Source: a bacterium
Lineage (GTDB): Bacteria > Patescibacteriota > Minisyncoccia > UBA6257 > GWB1-50-10
Assembly (NCBI GenBank): GCA_021814805.1
Contig: JAKAHT010000004.1
Span: forward strand, 1-7,652
Reading direction: 5' to 3'
DNA length: 7,652 nucleotides
Below the pieces are notes generated by a model. That model saw only the letters and a list, made by a program, of their open reading frames with translations, made no database searches and had not been told where the DNA came from. Both the position numbers and the translations under genes were made by a program. Positions 1-5,078 of this stretch are shown piece by piece. The stretch's first letter is position 1; each line of letters opens with the position of its first letter.

Positions 1-641
1 ATAATTCTTTTACGCCAGTCATCGTCTATTTCGGTCGGCGCTATATTAAATTTGTCTGATTTTTTTGGATGGAAAGTCGTCTGCTTCATGCCTAAAGGTC
101 CGAAGAAAAATTCTTCGGCTAAATCGTCCAAATTCCGGCCGGTTACTTTATTGATGATAAGGCTCGTTAAAAGGGCTGTGGGATTTCCGTAAACGTAATT
201 TGTGCCGGCCGGATTCCTTAAGGGCGCGCTTATTATTCTCTCTGTTATTTCGTCCGGACTTTTATTCTTCATGGTGGACATCGAAGGCACGTCGAGGAAA
301 TCAATTGTGTAAGTTAAAAGGTTTTTTATGGAAACTTCGCTTTTCCATTTGTGATTCGCGAATTGCGGTATATAGTCGGCTACTTTATCATCCAGGCTCA
401 GCTGGCCGTCATCTATCAGTTTTAAGATGATAGATGATCCCGGGATTGATTTAGTGATAGAAGCTAAATCGTAAAGAGTGTCGTTTCGGACGGCGGGGGA
501 GTTTATTTCATAGGTGAGTCTCCCTGCCGGGACAATAATTTTGTTTCCTTTTTTCGATACTATACCCACCACCCCTCCCGGAAATATTTTTTTATTTATG
601 GCTTCTTCGAGAACTTGTTTTACTAAACCCTCATAATTCAT
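1..641 (-). CDS. serine beta-lactamase-like hydrolase (class C / PBP4* family), partial
   Basis: The reading frame is open from an ATG at 641 to the left edge, giving 213 visible residues; the C-terminus lies outside the window. The S-I-T-K tetrad at residues 61-64 follows the pattern (L-A-S-x-T-K) of the SxxK nucleophile/base motif of class C beta-lactamases and DD-peptidase-like hydrolases, and Y-G-N at 151-153 fits the YxN motif. Supporting family features are an N-terminal F-P-G-G-V-V stretch, an LLTYT segment at 108-112 in place of the usual LLTHTSG, and F-G-P-L-G-M-K near 180-186. The third motif (KTG/HTG) would lie beyond the edge. There is no signal peptide, so a cytoplasmic location is likely. 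Members of this family include esterases and peptidases as well as true beta-lactamases, so the substrate cannot be assigned and resistance should not be inferred. The start overlaps the stop of the upstream hydrolase (ATGA, 638-641), which points to translational coupling. Confidence 0.85.
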   Translation of the reverse strand, partial: MNYEGLVKQVLEEAINKKIFPGGVVGIVSKKGNKIIVPAGRLTYEINSPAVRNDTLYDLASITKSIPGSSIILKLIDDGQLSLDDKVADYIPQFANHKWKSEVSIKNLLTYTIDFLDVPSMSTMKNKSPDEITERIISAPLRNPAGTNYVYGNPTALLTSLIINKVTGRNLDDLAEEFFFGPLGMKQTTFHPKKSDKFNIAPTEIDDDWRKRI

Positions 642-1213
642 ATCGGTCGGCTTTCCATTGTTTGATTCATCATTTCATTTAGCTCGTCAAAGCATTGAGG
701 CAATTTATGCCATCCGCTCGATCCGTTCAAATGTCCGCCATCGGGAACAATGATGAGTTTTCCTTCCAATTCTCTGGATAATGTTTCCGCATCATCCATC
801 GGTACGTTAGGGTCATTATCGCCTTGGATAATTGCAAATTTCTTCGATTTTGATTTGATATTGCCGTAATTAAAAGGTTTATCGAGGAAGCTGTCTATTT
901 TTCTGTTATTATTTTTTCTGCACGGCCCGGAAACTAAAATAACTCCCATTATTTCTTTTTCGGCCGACTCTAAATACCGTAAGATGGCCGTCGATCCTAA
1001 ACTGTGACCAACTAAGTAAATATCATCGTTTTTATTGCTGTTTATTTGTCTTGAAATTTCTTCCACCCATTCGGAGCAAATGGGGGATTCCGGAGTCGGC
1101 ATGGGCAGCGCACATGCATAAATGTCCAATTTTTCAAGCTCTTCCATAAGCCACGGCCGCCAGCCGCCGTTGGGGCTTCCTTCAAATCCGTGGATAATGA
1201 ATACTTTTTTCAT
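638..1213 (-). CDS. RBBP9/YdeN-type alpha/beta hydrolase
   Basis: This is a complete 191-residue protein of the small serine hydrolase family that includes RBBP9 and YdeN (Pfam Ser_hydrolase). The N-terminus carries the family signature F-I-I-H-G-F-E-G-S-P followed by W-x-P-W-L. The nucleophile elbow G-H-S-L-G-S spans residues 69-74, with Ser71 as nucleophile. The acid is probably Asp134 in G-D-N-D-P-N-V-P (131-138), and the catalytic His is His161 in D-G-G-H-L-N. The length is typical and no signal peptide is seen, so it should be a soluble cytoplasmic hydrolase or esterase of unknown substrate. It is the first gene of a two-gene minus-strand unit, and its TGA overlaps the ATG of the beta-lactamase-like gene. 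There is no Shine-Dalgarno; an extended -10 ends 6 nt before the ATG, suggesting a leaderless transcript. Confidence 0.9.
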   Translation of the reverse strand: MKKVFIIHGFEGSPNGGWRPWLMEELEKLDIYACALPMPTPESPICSEWVEEISRQINSNKNDDIYLVGHSLGSTAILRYLESAEKEIMGVILVSGPCRKNNNRKIDSFLDKPFNYGNIKSKSKKFAIIQGDNDPNVPMDDAETLSRELEGKLIIVPDGGHLNGSSGWHKLPQCFDELNEMMNQTMESRPI

Positions 1214-1219
1214 GATTAA

Positions 1220-1228
1220 ATTCTACCA
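1220..1228 (-). promoter_or_regulatory. extended -10 element of the alpha/beta hydrolase gene
   Basis: On the minus strand the sequence reads TGG-TAGAAT, an extended -10 (TGnTANAAT) whose last base lies 6 nt before the ATG at 1213. No -35 resembling TTGACA is seen at the expected distance, as is common with extended -10 promoters. Transcription would begin at or next to the start codon. This is inferred from sequence only. Confidence 0.5.
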
Positions 1229-1239
1229 TAGTATAGATT

Positions 1240-1248
1240 TGATAAAAT
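1240..1248 (+). promoter_or_regulatory. extended -10 element of the YdeI/OmdA-like gene
   Basis: The plus strand reads TGA-TAAAAT, again an extended -10, ending 6 nt before the ATG at 1255. No Shine-Dalgarno is present in the gap. The -35 position for a 17-bp spacer falls exactly on the -10 of the divergent hydrolase gene, so the two promoters share the same short DNA and probably compete. Confidence 0.5.
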
Positions 1249-1254
1249 AATCTT

Positions 1255-1566
1255 ATGACTAAAAAATTAATCCCCGGCGGAGTAGTACACAGTTTGCCGG
1301 CGGACTTGAAAAAGGCGCTTTTATCAGACTCCAAAGCGCTCGCAAAATGGGAGGATATAACTCCTTTGGCGCGCAATGAATGGATTTGCTGGACGATATC
1401 GGTCAAGGGAGCGGATACGAGAAAGGAGCATGTGAAACGCGTTTGCAGCGAGCTTAAAGAAGGAATACGCCGACCCTGCTGCTGGATAGGGTGTATTCAC
1501 CGCAAGGATAAATCCATCAGTCCATCAGTACGTGGGATTTTGAGCGAGCGCTCTAAGTCAAAATAG
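1255..1566 (+). CDS. YdeI/OmdA-like small protein
   Basis: This 103-residue protein resembles the small YdeI/OmpD-associated proteins (Pfam OmdA) found in many bacteria. The most diagnostic stretch is W-E-D-I-T-P-L-A-R-N-E-W-I-C-W at residues 32-46, followed by a helix with T-R-K-E-H-V-K-R and E-L-K-E-G, then R-R-P-C-C-W-I-G-C-I-H-R at 72-83 and S-P-S-V-R-G-I-L near 89-96. The molecular function of the family is not established; the label bacteriocin protection is historical. Cys75, Cys76, Cys80 and His82 are clustered and could bind a metal, but that is my inference. The protein is soluble and has no signal peptide. It runs toward the tRNA gene on the other strand, leaving 16 nt between them, and no terminator is visible. 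The start is supported by the closely placed -10 element, so the mRNA is probably leaderless. Confidence 0.8.
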   Translation: MTKKLIPGGVVHSLPADLKKALLSDSKALAKWEDITPLARNEWICWTISVKGADTRKEHVKRVCSELKEGIRRPCCWIGCIHRKDKSISPSVRGILSERSKSK

Positions 1567-1582
1567 GAAGCGAGTCGAAGTG

Positions 1583-1653
1583 CTGCCGGGTTTGGATTCG
1601 GACCAAAATACTGGGCTTCAAAGGCCCATGTCCTACCATTAGACGACCCGGCA
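1583..1653 (-). tRNA. tRNA-Gln (anticodon UUG)
   Basis: The minus strand folds as a 71-nt cloverleaf. The acceptor stem TGCCGGG pairs with CCCGGCA (including the U1-A72 pair usual in bacterial tRNA-Gln) and the discriminator is G73. The D arm is GTC/GAC with GG in the loop. The anticodon stem TGGGC/GCCCA encloses loop CTTTGAA (1617-1623), giving anticodon TTG, which reads CAA/CAG. The variable loop is GTAT and the T stem is TTTGG/CCAAA. CCA is not encoded, so a CCA-adding enzyme is needed. The T loop reads TCCGAAT, so position 55 is C where nearly all elongator tRNAs have U (pseudouridine). Confidence 0.93.
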
Positions 1654-1670
1654 ATAGAAACTTTTTAAAT

Positions 1671-1697
1671 GTTATAATGGAGTAAAATAAATATCAA
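1671..1697 (-). promoter_or_regulatory. possible promoter of tRNA-Gln
   Basis: On the minus strand TTGATA (1697-1692) is followed after 15 nt by TATAAC (1676-1671), which would start transcription about 10 nt before the mature tRNA 5' end. The spacer is short. It overlaps the candidate -10 elements of the divergent membrane-protein gene, so the two genes appear to share one promoter region. Confidence 0.35.
1673..1688 (+). promoter_or_regulatory. candidate -10 elements of the membrane-protein gene
   Basis: Two candidates precede the ATG at 1698: TATAAT at 1673-1678, followed by GGAG at 1679-1682, and TAAAAT at 1683-1688, ending 9 nt before the ATG. The GGAG lies 15 nt upstream of the start, too far for a normal Shine-Dalgarno. 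The second -10 would give a leaderless mRNA like those of neighbouring genes. The sequence does not decide between them. Confidence 0.4.
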
Positions 1698-2384
1698 ATG
1701 AATTCAATTTTGTCCCAGATTTTCCTAAGCTCCGCCATTGGTTATGTTCCGGAGATATTCTTCGGCATCCTTTTTATATTGGGAGGGCTGAAATATTATT
1801 TGAAATTTAAACGGGAAGATTCAGATGGAACGAATGCGTCGAAGTTTTTTGGTAATCTGGCCTTAATCGCCGTCGGTTTTAAAATTCTATATGCAGTGTT
1901 TTTAACTTGGGGGCAATATTTCCTATGGAAAGGAGGCAGAGTTTCTTCGGTCTTACTCACTGAGTCGCTTCATAAAATTCCGGCCGATTTCGCAAATTCT
2001 CTGCCGTGGCTCTTCGATGTGAAGGGCGGTTATTTTTTATTTTACTCGCTCAATCATTTTTGGCTGGAGGTTTTGATAACGCTCGTCTTGTCTTTCGCGT
2101 TTTATTTTATTTTCGTTTCTTTAAGAAAAAAGAACCCGCGTTTTTTAACCGTAGCCGACGCTCGTTTGGGACTTTTAGGAGGCCTATCAGCCGGCTGGCC
2201 GGGTTTCGTGGTTTTCTTCGTGCTTTTCCTTTTATTTTTCCTGATATCTGGTCTCTATCGCCAATTGATTCTTAAGGAAGAATATACGCCGGTGACCGAC
2301 CCGCTTTTTGCCGCGGCTTTCGTCTCCGCCGTATTTGGTTTTTGGCTTATAAATTTCCTCGGCCTTTCCGTTCTCAAGGCTTAA
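1698..2384 (+). CDS. polytopic membrane protein of unknown function
   Basis: I do not recognise this 228-residue protein. It has about five hydrophobic segments, roughly at residues 14-35, 51-75, 121-141, 165-187 and 203-225. Short Lys/Arg-rich stretches follow the first (K-Y-Y-L-K-F-K-R, 32-39) and third (S-L-R-K-K, 141-145), which would place those loops in the cytoplasm under the positive-inside rule. The segment at about 76-112, between the second and third helices, would then be extracytoplasmic, with G-G-R-V and P-W-L-F-D. There is no catalytic motif and no cleavable signal peptide. It could be a small integral membrane protein specific to this lineage. It is convergent with dnaX (42 bp between stops) and divergent from tRNA-Gln, so it is probably transcribed alone. 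Confidence 0.75.
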   Translation: MNSILSQIFLSSAIGYVPEIFFGILFILGGLKYYLKFKREDSDGTNASKFFGNLALIAVGFKILYAVFLTWGQYFLWKGGRVSSVLLTESLHKIPADFANSLPWLFDVKGGYFLFYSLNHFWLEVLITLVLSFAFYFIFVSLRKKNPRFLTVADARLGLLGGLSAGWPGFVVFFVLFLLFFLISGLYRQLILKEEYTPVTDPLFAAAFVSAVFGFWLINFLGLSVLKA

Positions 2385-2426
2385 GTGCCGGATCGGCAAA
2401 CCAAAAAAGTGGATAAGACCGGTCTA

Positions 2427-3548
2427 TTAGCCGACCTTCACTTTCTCTAATCCCTCCACAATGGCGACTTCAAGCGGGATGCGAGGGAACTGGCTGTAGC
2501 GCATTTCGCCGTAGGCATTGATGAGAATTTTTATGAGCGTAACGTGGGCTTGCTTGAAGTTTTTAGATTGAGCGATGAGCTTCTCAAGATGTTCGGCCAT
2601 CATTTCCTTTTTGAATATTTCCTCCATTTTTGGATTGGTTCTTAAAACCAGTATTCTTCGGAGATGCTGGATGACGTCCCTCAAAAACTGGCTCAAATTG
2701 AATCCGTTATCAGATATTTCGGCTACAAATTTGAGTGCGCTCGAGGCGTCTCCTTTCATTAAAGCTTCGACAAAAACATCTATTTTATCGAAACTGATCT
2801 TACCGACGGCTTTTTCTATTTCTTCCACTTCTATTTTTTTGTCGCCCAAGGAAACCATCTGGTCCAGGAGAGATTCGGAATCTCGGAAGCTGCCCTCGGC
2901 ATAATCGGCGATGAGATCCAGCGCTTCGTCGGATATTTTTATTCCTTCTGTTTTGGATATTTTTTTAAGCTTGTCTATTATCTTGTCGCGGGGGACGAGT
3001 TTGAAATAAAACTTCTGGGCCCGGGAAGAGATGGTCGCCGGGACTTTTTCCATTTCGGTCGTCGCGAGGATTATGATGGCGTAGGCCGGCGGTTCCTCAA
3101 GGGTCTTTAAAAGGGCATTCCAGGCGTCCTTGGTCAGCATGTGAGCTTCGTCTATTATGTATATTTTGAACCGGGAGTTTGAAGGAGCGGTTCTTATCGA
3201 CTCCTTGAGATTTCTTATTTCATCAACGCCCCTGTTCGAAGCCCCGTCTATTTCCATGACATCCAGATTTTTCCCTTCGTCTATCGAAAGACAGCTTCGG
3301 CAGGAATTGCAGGGTTCTCCCTTTTTCCTGAATTCAGCGTCTTTCTCCCTTTTTTCACAATCGGCTATCTTGGCTATGAGCCTCGCAGATGTCGTTTTTC
3401 CGGTTCCGCGCGGTCCGGAGAAAATGTAAGCATGCGATAACCTGTCCTCTTTGGCTTCTTCCTTGAGGATTTTGACTATCGTTTCCTGGCCCAGCAGATC
3501 TTCGAATGTGGCCGGGCGGTATTTGCGGTAGATAGCTAAATGCGGCAT
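2427..3548 (-). CDS. dnaX: DNA polymerase III subunit gamma/tau, short form
   Basis: This is the clamp-loader AAA+ ATPase that opens and places the beta sliding clamp during replication. The start M-P-H-L-A-I-Y-R-K-Y-R-P is typical of DnaX. Walker A G-P-R-G-T-G-K-T is at 45-52. A four-Cys zinc module follows (Cys64, Cys80, Cys83, Cys86). Walker B with D-E-A-H is at 133-136, sensor 1 L-A-T-T-E is at 161-165, and sensor 2 G-S-F-R-D-S-E is at 219-225. The SRC motif reads S-R-A (175-177): the arginine finger remains but the Cys is replaced. At 373 residues it covers domains I-III only. The tau-specific C-terminal regions that bind helicase and polymerase alpha (E. coli tau is 643 aa) are absent, and no frameshift signal is needed. 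A -10 lies 7 nt before the ATG with no Shine-Dalgarno. It stands alone on its strand. Confidence 0.97.
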   Translation of the reverse strand: MPHLAIYRKYRPATFEDLLGQETIVKILKEEAKEDRLSHAYIFSGPRGTGKTTSARLIAKIADCEKREKDAEFRKKGEPCNSCRSCLSIDEGKNLDVMEIDGASNRGVDEIRNLKESIRTAPSNSRFKIYIIDEAHMLTKDAWNALLKTLEEPPAYAIIILATTEMEKVPATISSRAQKFYFKLVPRDKIIDKLKKISKTEGIKISDEALDLIADYAEGSFRDSESLLDQMVSLGDKKIEVEEIEKAVGKISFDKIDVFVEALMKGDASSALKFVAEISDNGFNLSQFLRDVIQHLRRILVLRTNPKMEEIFKKEMMAEHLEKLIAQSKNFKQAHVTLIKILINAYGEMRYSQFPRIPLEVAIVEGLEKVKVG

Positions 3549-3555
3549 TAGTTTG

Positions 3556-3561
3556 ATTATA
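3556..3561 (-). promoter_or_regulatory. -10 element of dnaX
   Basis: A perfect TATAAT on the minus strand ends 7 nt before the dnaX ATG (3548), so the mRNA should begin at or within a base or two of the start codon. No Shine-Dalgarno precedes the start. Confidence 0.6.
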
Positions 3562-3562
3562 G

Positions 3563-3568
3563 TATAAT
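3563..3568 (+). promoter_or_regulatory. -10 element of the PEBP-like gene and its operon
   Basis: A perfect TATAAT on the plus strand ends 10 nt before the ATG at 3579. A GGAG abuts the ATG with no spacing, too close to act as a normal Shine-Dalgarno for this start. It is one base away from the opposing dnaX -10, so the two promoters cannot be occupied simultaneously. Confidence 0.55.
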
Positions 3569-3578
3569 TTAACCGGAG

Positions 3579-4115
3579 ATGAGAAAAGTCTCTATGGTCT
3601 TTGCATGCTTGGCCTTGATAGGCTTGATACTCGTACTTGTCTCCAAAAATAACGGAAATATGGGAAATTTAACTGTAAAAAGTTCAGCTTTCAAAGACGG
3701 GGATATGATACCCCAAAGGTTTACCTGTGACGGAGAAAATATAAATCCGCTTCTTGAAATAAAAAACGTTCCTCAAGGAGCGAAAAGCCTGGCGCTCATA
3801 ATGGATGATCCCGATGCGACCGGGGGCCGGATTTGGGATCACTGGATCCTGTGGAACATTGACCCGAAGACACAATATATAACCGAGGATAGCGTGCCGG
3901 GCGGAGCGACGGAAGGATTAAACAGCTGGAATAAAAATAAATACGGAGGACCTTGTCCGCCGGAAGGTTCCAAACCCCATCGTTATATTTTCAACGTATA
4001 CGCGCTCGACGTACTGCTCGATATTCCGGCATCTTCGACGAAAGCAGATCTCGCGCAGGCGATGGAAGGTCACACCATCGAAAAGACGACTCTCATGGGG
4101 CTTTACGGAAGGTAG
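3579..4115 (+). CDS. membrane-anchored PEBP / YbhB-YbcL family protein
   Basis: This 178-residue protein belongs to the phosphatidylethanolamine-binding (Raf kinase inhibitor-like) family. Residues 4-21 form a hydrophobic stretch after M-R-K, then a polar linker, so the domain is probably anchored at the membrane and faces outward; no convincing signal peptidase site is seen. The domain starts near residue 31, with F-T-C-D-G-E-N-I-N-P at 48-57. The ligand-pocket motifs are D-D-P-D-A at 76-80 and D-H-W at 87-89, followed by G-G-P-C-P-P at 123-128 and P-H-R-Y-x-F-x-V-Y-A-L-D at 133-144. Bacterial members have no agreed biochemical function; ligand binding is assumed by homology. An in-frame second Met (residue 6) is possible but would shorten the anchor. 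It is the first of three same-strand genes, and the next begins 17 nt after its stop. Confidence 0.92.
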   Translation: MRKVSMVFACLALIGLILVLVSKNNGNMGNLTVKSSAFKDGDMIPQRFTCDGENINPLLEIKNVPQGAKSLALIMDDPDATGGRIWDHWILWNIDPKTQYITEDSVPGGATEGLNSWNKNKYGGPCPPEGSKPHRYIFNVYALDVLLDIPASSTKADLAQAMEGHTIEKTTLMGLYGR

Positions 4116-4132
4116 AGATAAATCAATTTCGA

Positions 4133-4501
4133 ATGTTATCTAAGCTCCAAGTTTACAGTGACAAGTACGTATGGACGCTTCACTCGCGTTTCAAAATGAA
4201 ATACTATGGCGTTTCTGAGAGCCGGGTAAAAAGGATAATAAGATTTCCTTCAAGATATGAAGAGGGTATAGTTCCCGACACTGTGGCGGTTATGCAGCCG
4301 GCGGGGACGAAAAAATATTCGGAGATTTGGGTGATGTACAAGCTCGTTGATTATAGGCAACGAGCAAATTCTAAATCCAAAATCCTGAATTCTAAACAAC
4401 AATTGAAGATTATTACGGTATGGCGCTATCCGGGCGTGAGTCCGAAACGCGATCCGATTCCGAAAGAAGTGCTGGAAGAAATAAAAGAATTGATTTATTA
4501 A
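4133..4501 (+). CDS. small conserved protein, possibly DUF4258-like
   Basis: The predicted product has 122 residues. I chose the ATG at 4133, because the open frame further upstream only shadows the end of the PEBP gene and has no family-like sequence. The first part (W-T-L-H-S-R-F-K-M-K-Y-Y-G-V-S-E-S-R-V-K-R-I at 14-35) has the pattern H-x-R-x-K-x-x-x-x-x-I/V-S-x-x-x-V seen in DUF4258-like and RelE-fold small proteins. E-I-W-V-M-Y (64-69) and a later W-R-Y-P-G-x-S-P-K-R-D-P-I-P (97-110) are strongly conserved-looking. I recall similar proteins as common hypotheticals in Parcubacteria-type genomes; that is memory, not a search result. Function is unknown, and no antitoxin-like partner is adjacent. 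Residues 79-92 are a low-complexity insertion encoded by a 21-nt repeat. It lies between the PEBP gene (17-nt gap) and the glycosylase gene (13-nt gap). Confidence 0.75.
   Translation: MLSKLQVYSDKYVWTLHSRFKMKYYGVSESRVKRIIRFPSRYEEGIVPDTVAVMQPAGTKKYSEIWVMYKLVDYRQRANSKSKILNSKQQLKIITVWRYPGVSPKRDPIPKEVLEEIKELIY
4367..4408 (+). repeat. two tandem 21-nt degenerate repeats inside a coding region
   Basis: Two adjacent 21-nt units (4367-4387 and 4388-4408) each begin AATTCTAAA and match at 13 of 21 positions. Because the period is 21 they stay in frame and encode two heptapeptides, N-S-K-S-K-I-L and N-S-K-Q-Q-L-K. They interrupt an otherwise conserved-looking beta region of the 122-residue protein, between V-M-Y-K-L-V-D-Y and I-I-T-V-W-R-Y-P-G. 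Confidence 0.7.
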
Positions 4502-4514
4502 ATTGCTGCATATT

Positions 4515-5033
4515 ATGCGCAGGATTTTAACTCAAAAATTTTTCGACCGGCCGACGCTCAAAGTTGCCGAGGAACTCCTCGGTAAATACCTCGTGCGGGG
4601 ATATCGCGGCAAGGAGATCGCGGCAATGATAACCGAGGTCGAAGCGTACGACGGGCCGAATGATAAAGGTTCCCACGCTTCGAGAGGAATTACTCAAAGA
4701 ACCCGGATTATGTTCGGTCCGGCCGGTCACTGGTACGTTTATTTCACGTACGGCATGCACTGGATGCTGAACATCGTGACGGGTCCTGAGGAATATCCGG
4801 CGGCCGTTTTGATCCGCGGCGTGGAAGATGTGCGGGGTCCCGCTCGCGTGACTAAATTTTTCAAAATAGACAAAAGGTTCAACGGCCGATCCGCCTCCCG
4901 GAAAACCAATCTTTGGATAGAGGACAGGGGAATCAGAATAAAAAAATCTCTAATAAATAAAGCGCCGCGCATCGGCATAGATTACGCCGGTCCTTATTGG
5001 AGCAAAAAACGCTGGAGGTTTTTTATTCAGTAA
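4515..5033 (+). CDS. mpg: DNA-3-methyladenine glycosylase (AAG/MPG family)
   Basis: This monofunctional base-excision glycosylase removes 3-methyladenine and related alkylated or deaminated purines from DNA. I chose the ATG at 4515 (172 residues, M-R-R-I-L-T-Q-K-F-F) over a TTG at 4503, since the family alignment starts here. The motif I-T-E-V-E-A-Y at 39-45 holds the catalytic Glu (Glu41, equivalent to human Glu125). S-H-A-S-R-G at 53-58 carries the conserved His. R-T-R-I-M-F-G-P-A-G is at 62-71, and Y-V-Y-F-T-Y-G-M at 74-81 contains the intercalating Tyr (human Tyr162). The C-terminal P-R-I-G-I-D-Y-A-G is also conserved. The protein is slightly shorter than the usual bacterial 190-200 residues but shows no missing core motif. 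It is the last of three plus-strand genes and no Shine-Dalgarno is obvious, so translation may depend on coupling with the gene 13 nt upstream. Confidence 0.93.
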   Translation: MRRILTQKFFDRPTLKVAEELLGKYLVRGYRGKEIAAMITEVEAYDGPNDKGSHASRGITQRTRIMFGPAGHWYVYFTYGMHWMLNIVTGPEEYPAAVLIRGVEDVRGPARVTKFFKIDKRFNGRSASRKTNLWIEDRGIRIKKSLINKAPRIGIDYAGPYWSKKRWRFFIQ

Positions 5034-5069
5034 AAAGCATGAAGGGACAAACGATATGTTTGCCCCTTC
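5032..5069 (-). terminator. intrinsic terminator of the porin-like gene
   Basis: Arms 5041-5052 and 5058-5069 form a 12-bp stem with a 5-nt loop. On the minus-strand RNA the one non-Watson-Crick position is a G-U wobble, whereas the plus-strand RNA would have an A-C mismatch. On the minus strand the stem is followed, after 4 nt, by TTTTT (5036-5032). The orientation therefore fits termination of the leftward gene, though it may also stop the convergent glycosylase mRNA less efficiently. Confidence 0.75.
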
Positions 5070-5078
5070 GGATAAAGT

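Noticed and set aside
200..430. 76-codon plus-strand open frame
   Set aside because: It is antisense to the beta-lactamase-like gene, whose catalytic motifs are intact; composition is that of a shadow frame.
2386..2425. Small palindromes (TGCCG/CGGCA at 2386-2398 and AGACCGGTCT at 2416-2425) between convergent genes, considered as a terminator
   Set aside because: The stems are only 3-5 bp once a loop is allowed, and no T tract follows in a suitable position on either strand.
3953..4132. Sixty-residue upstream extension of the 122-residue small protein
   Set aside because: It overlaps the 3' end of the PEBP gene in another frame, is Arg/Ser-rich shadow sequence, and the ATG at 4133 begins just before the conserved segment.
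4503..4514. TTG start for the glycosylase
   Set aside because: The ATG 12 nt downstream begins the family-like sequence, and there is no ribosome binding site favouring the TTG.
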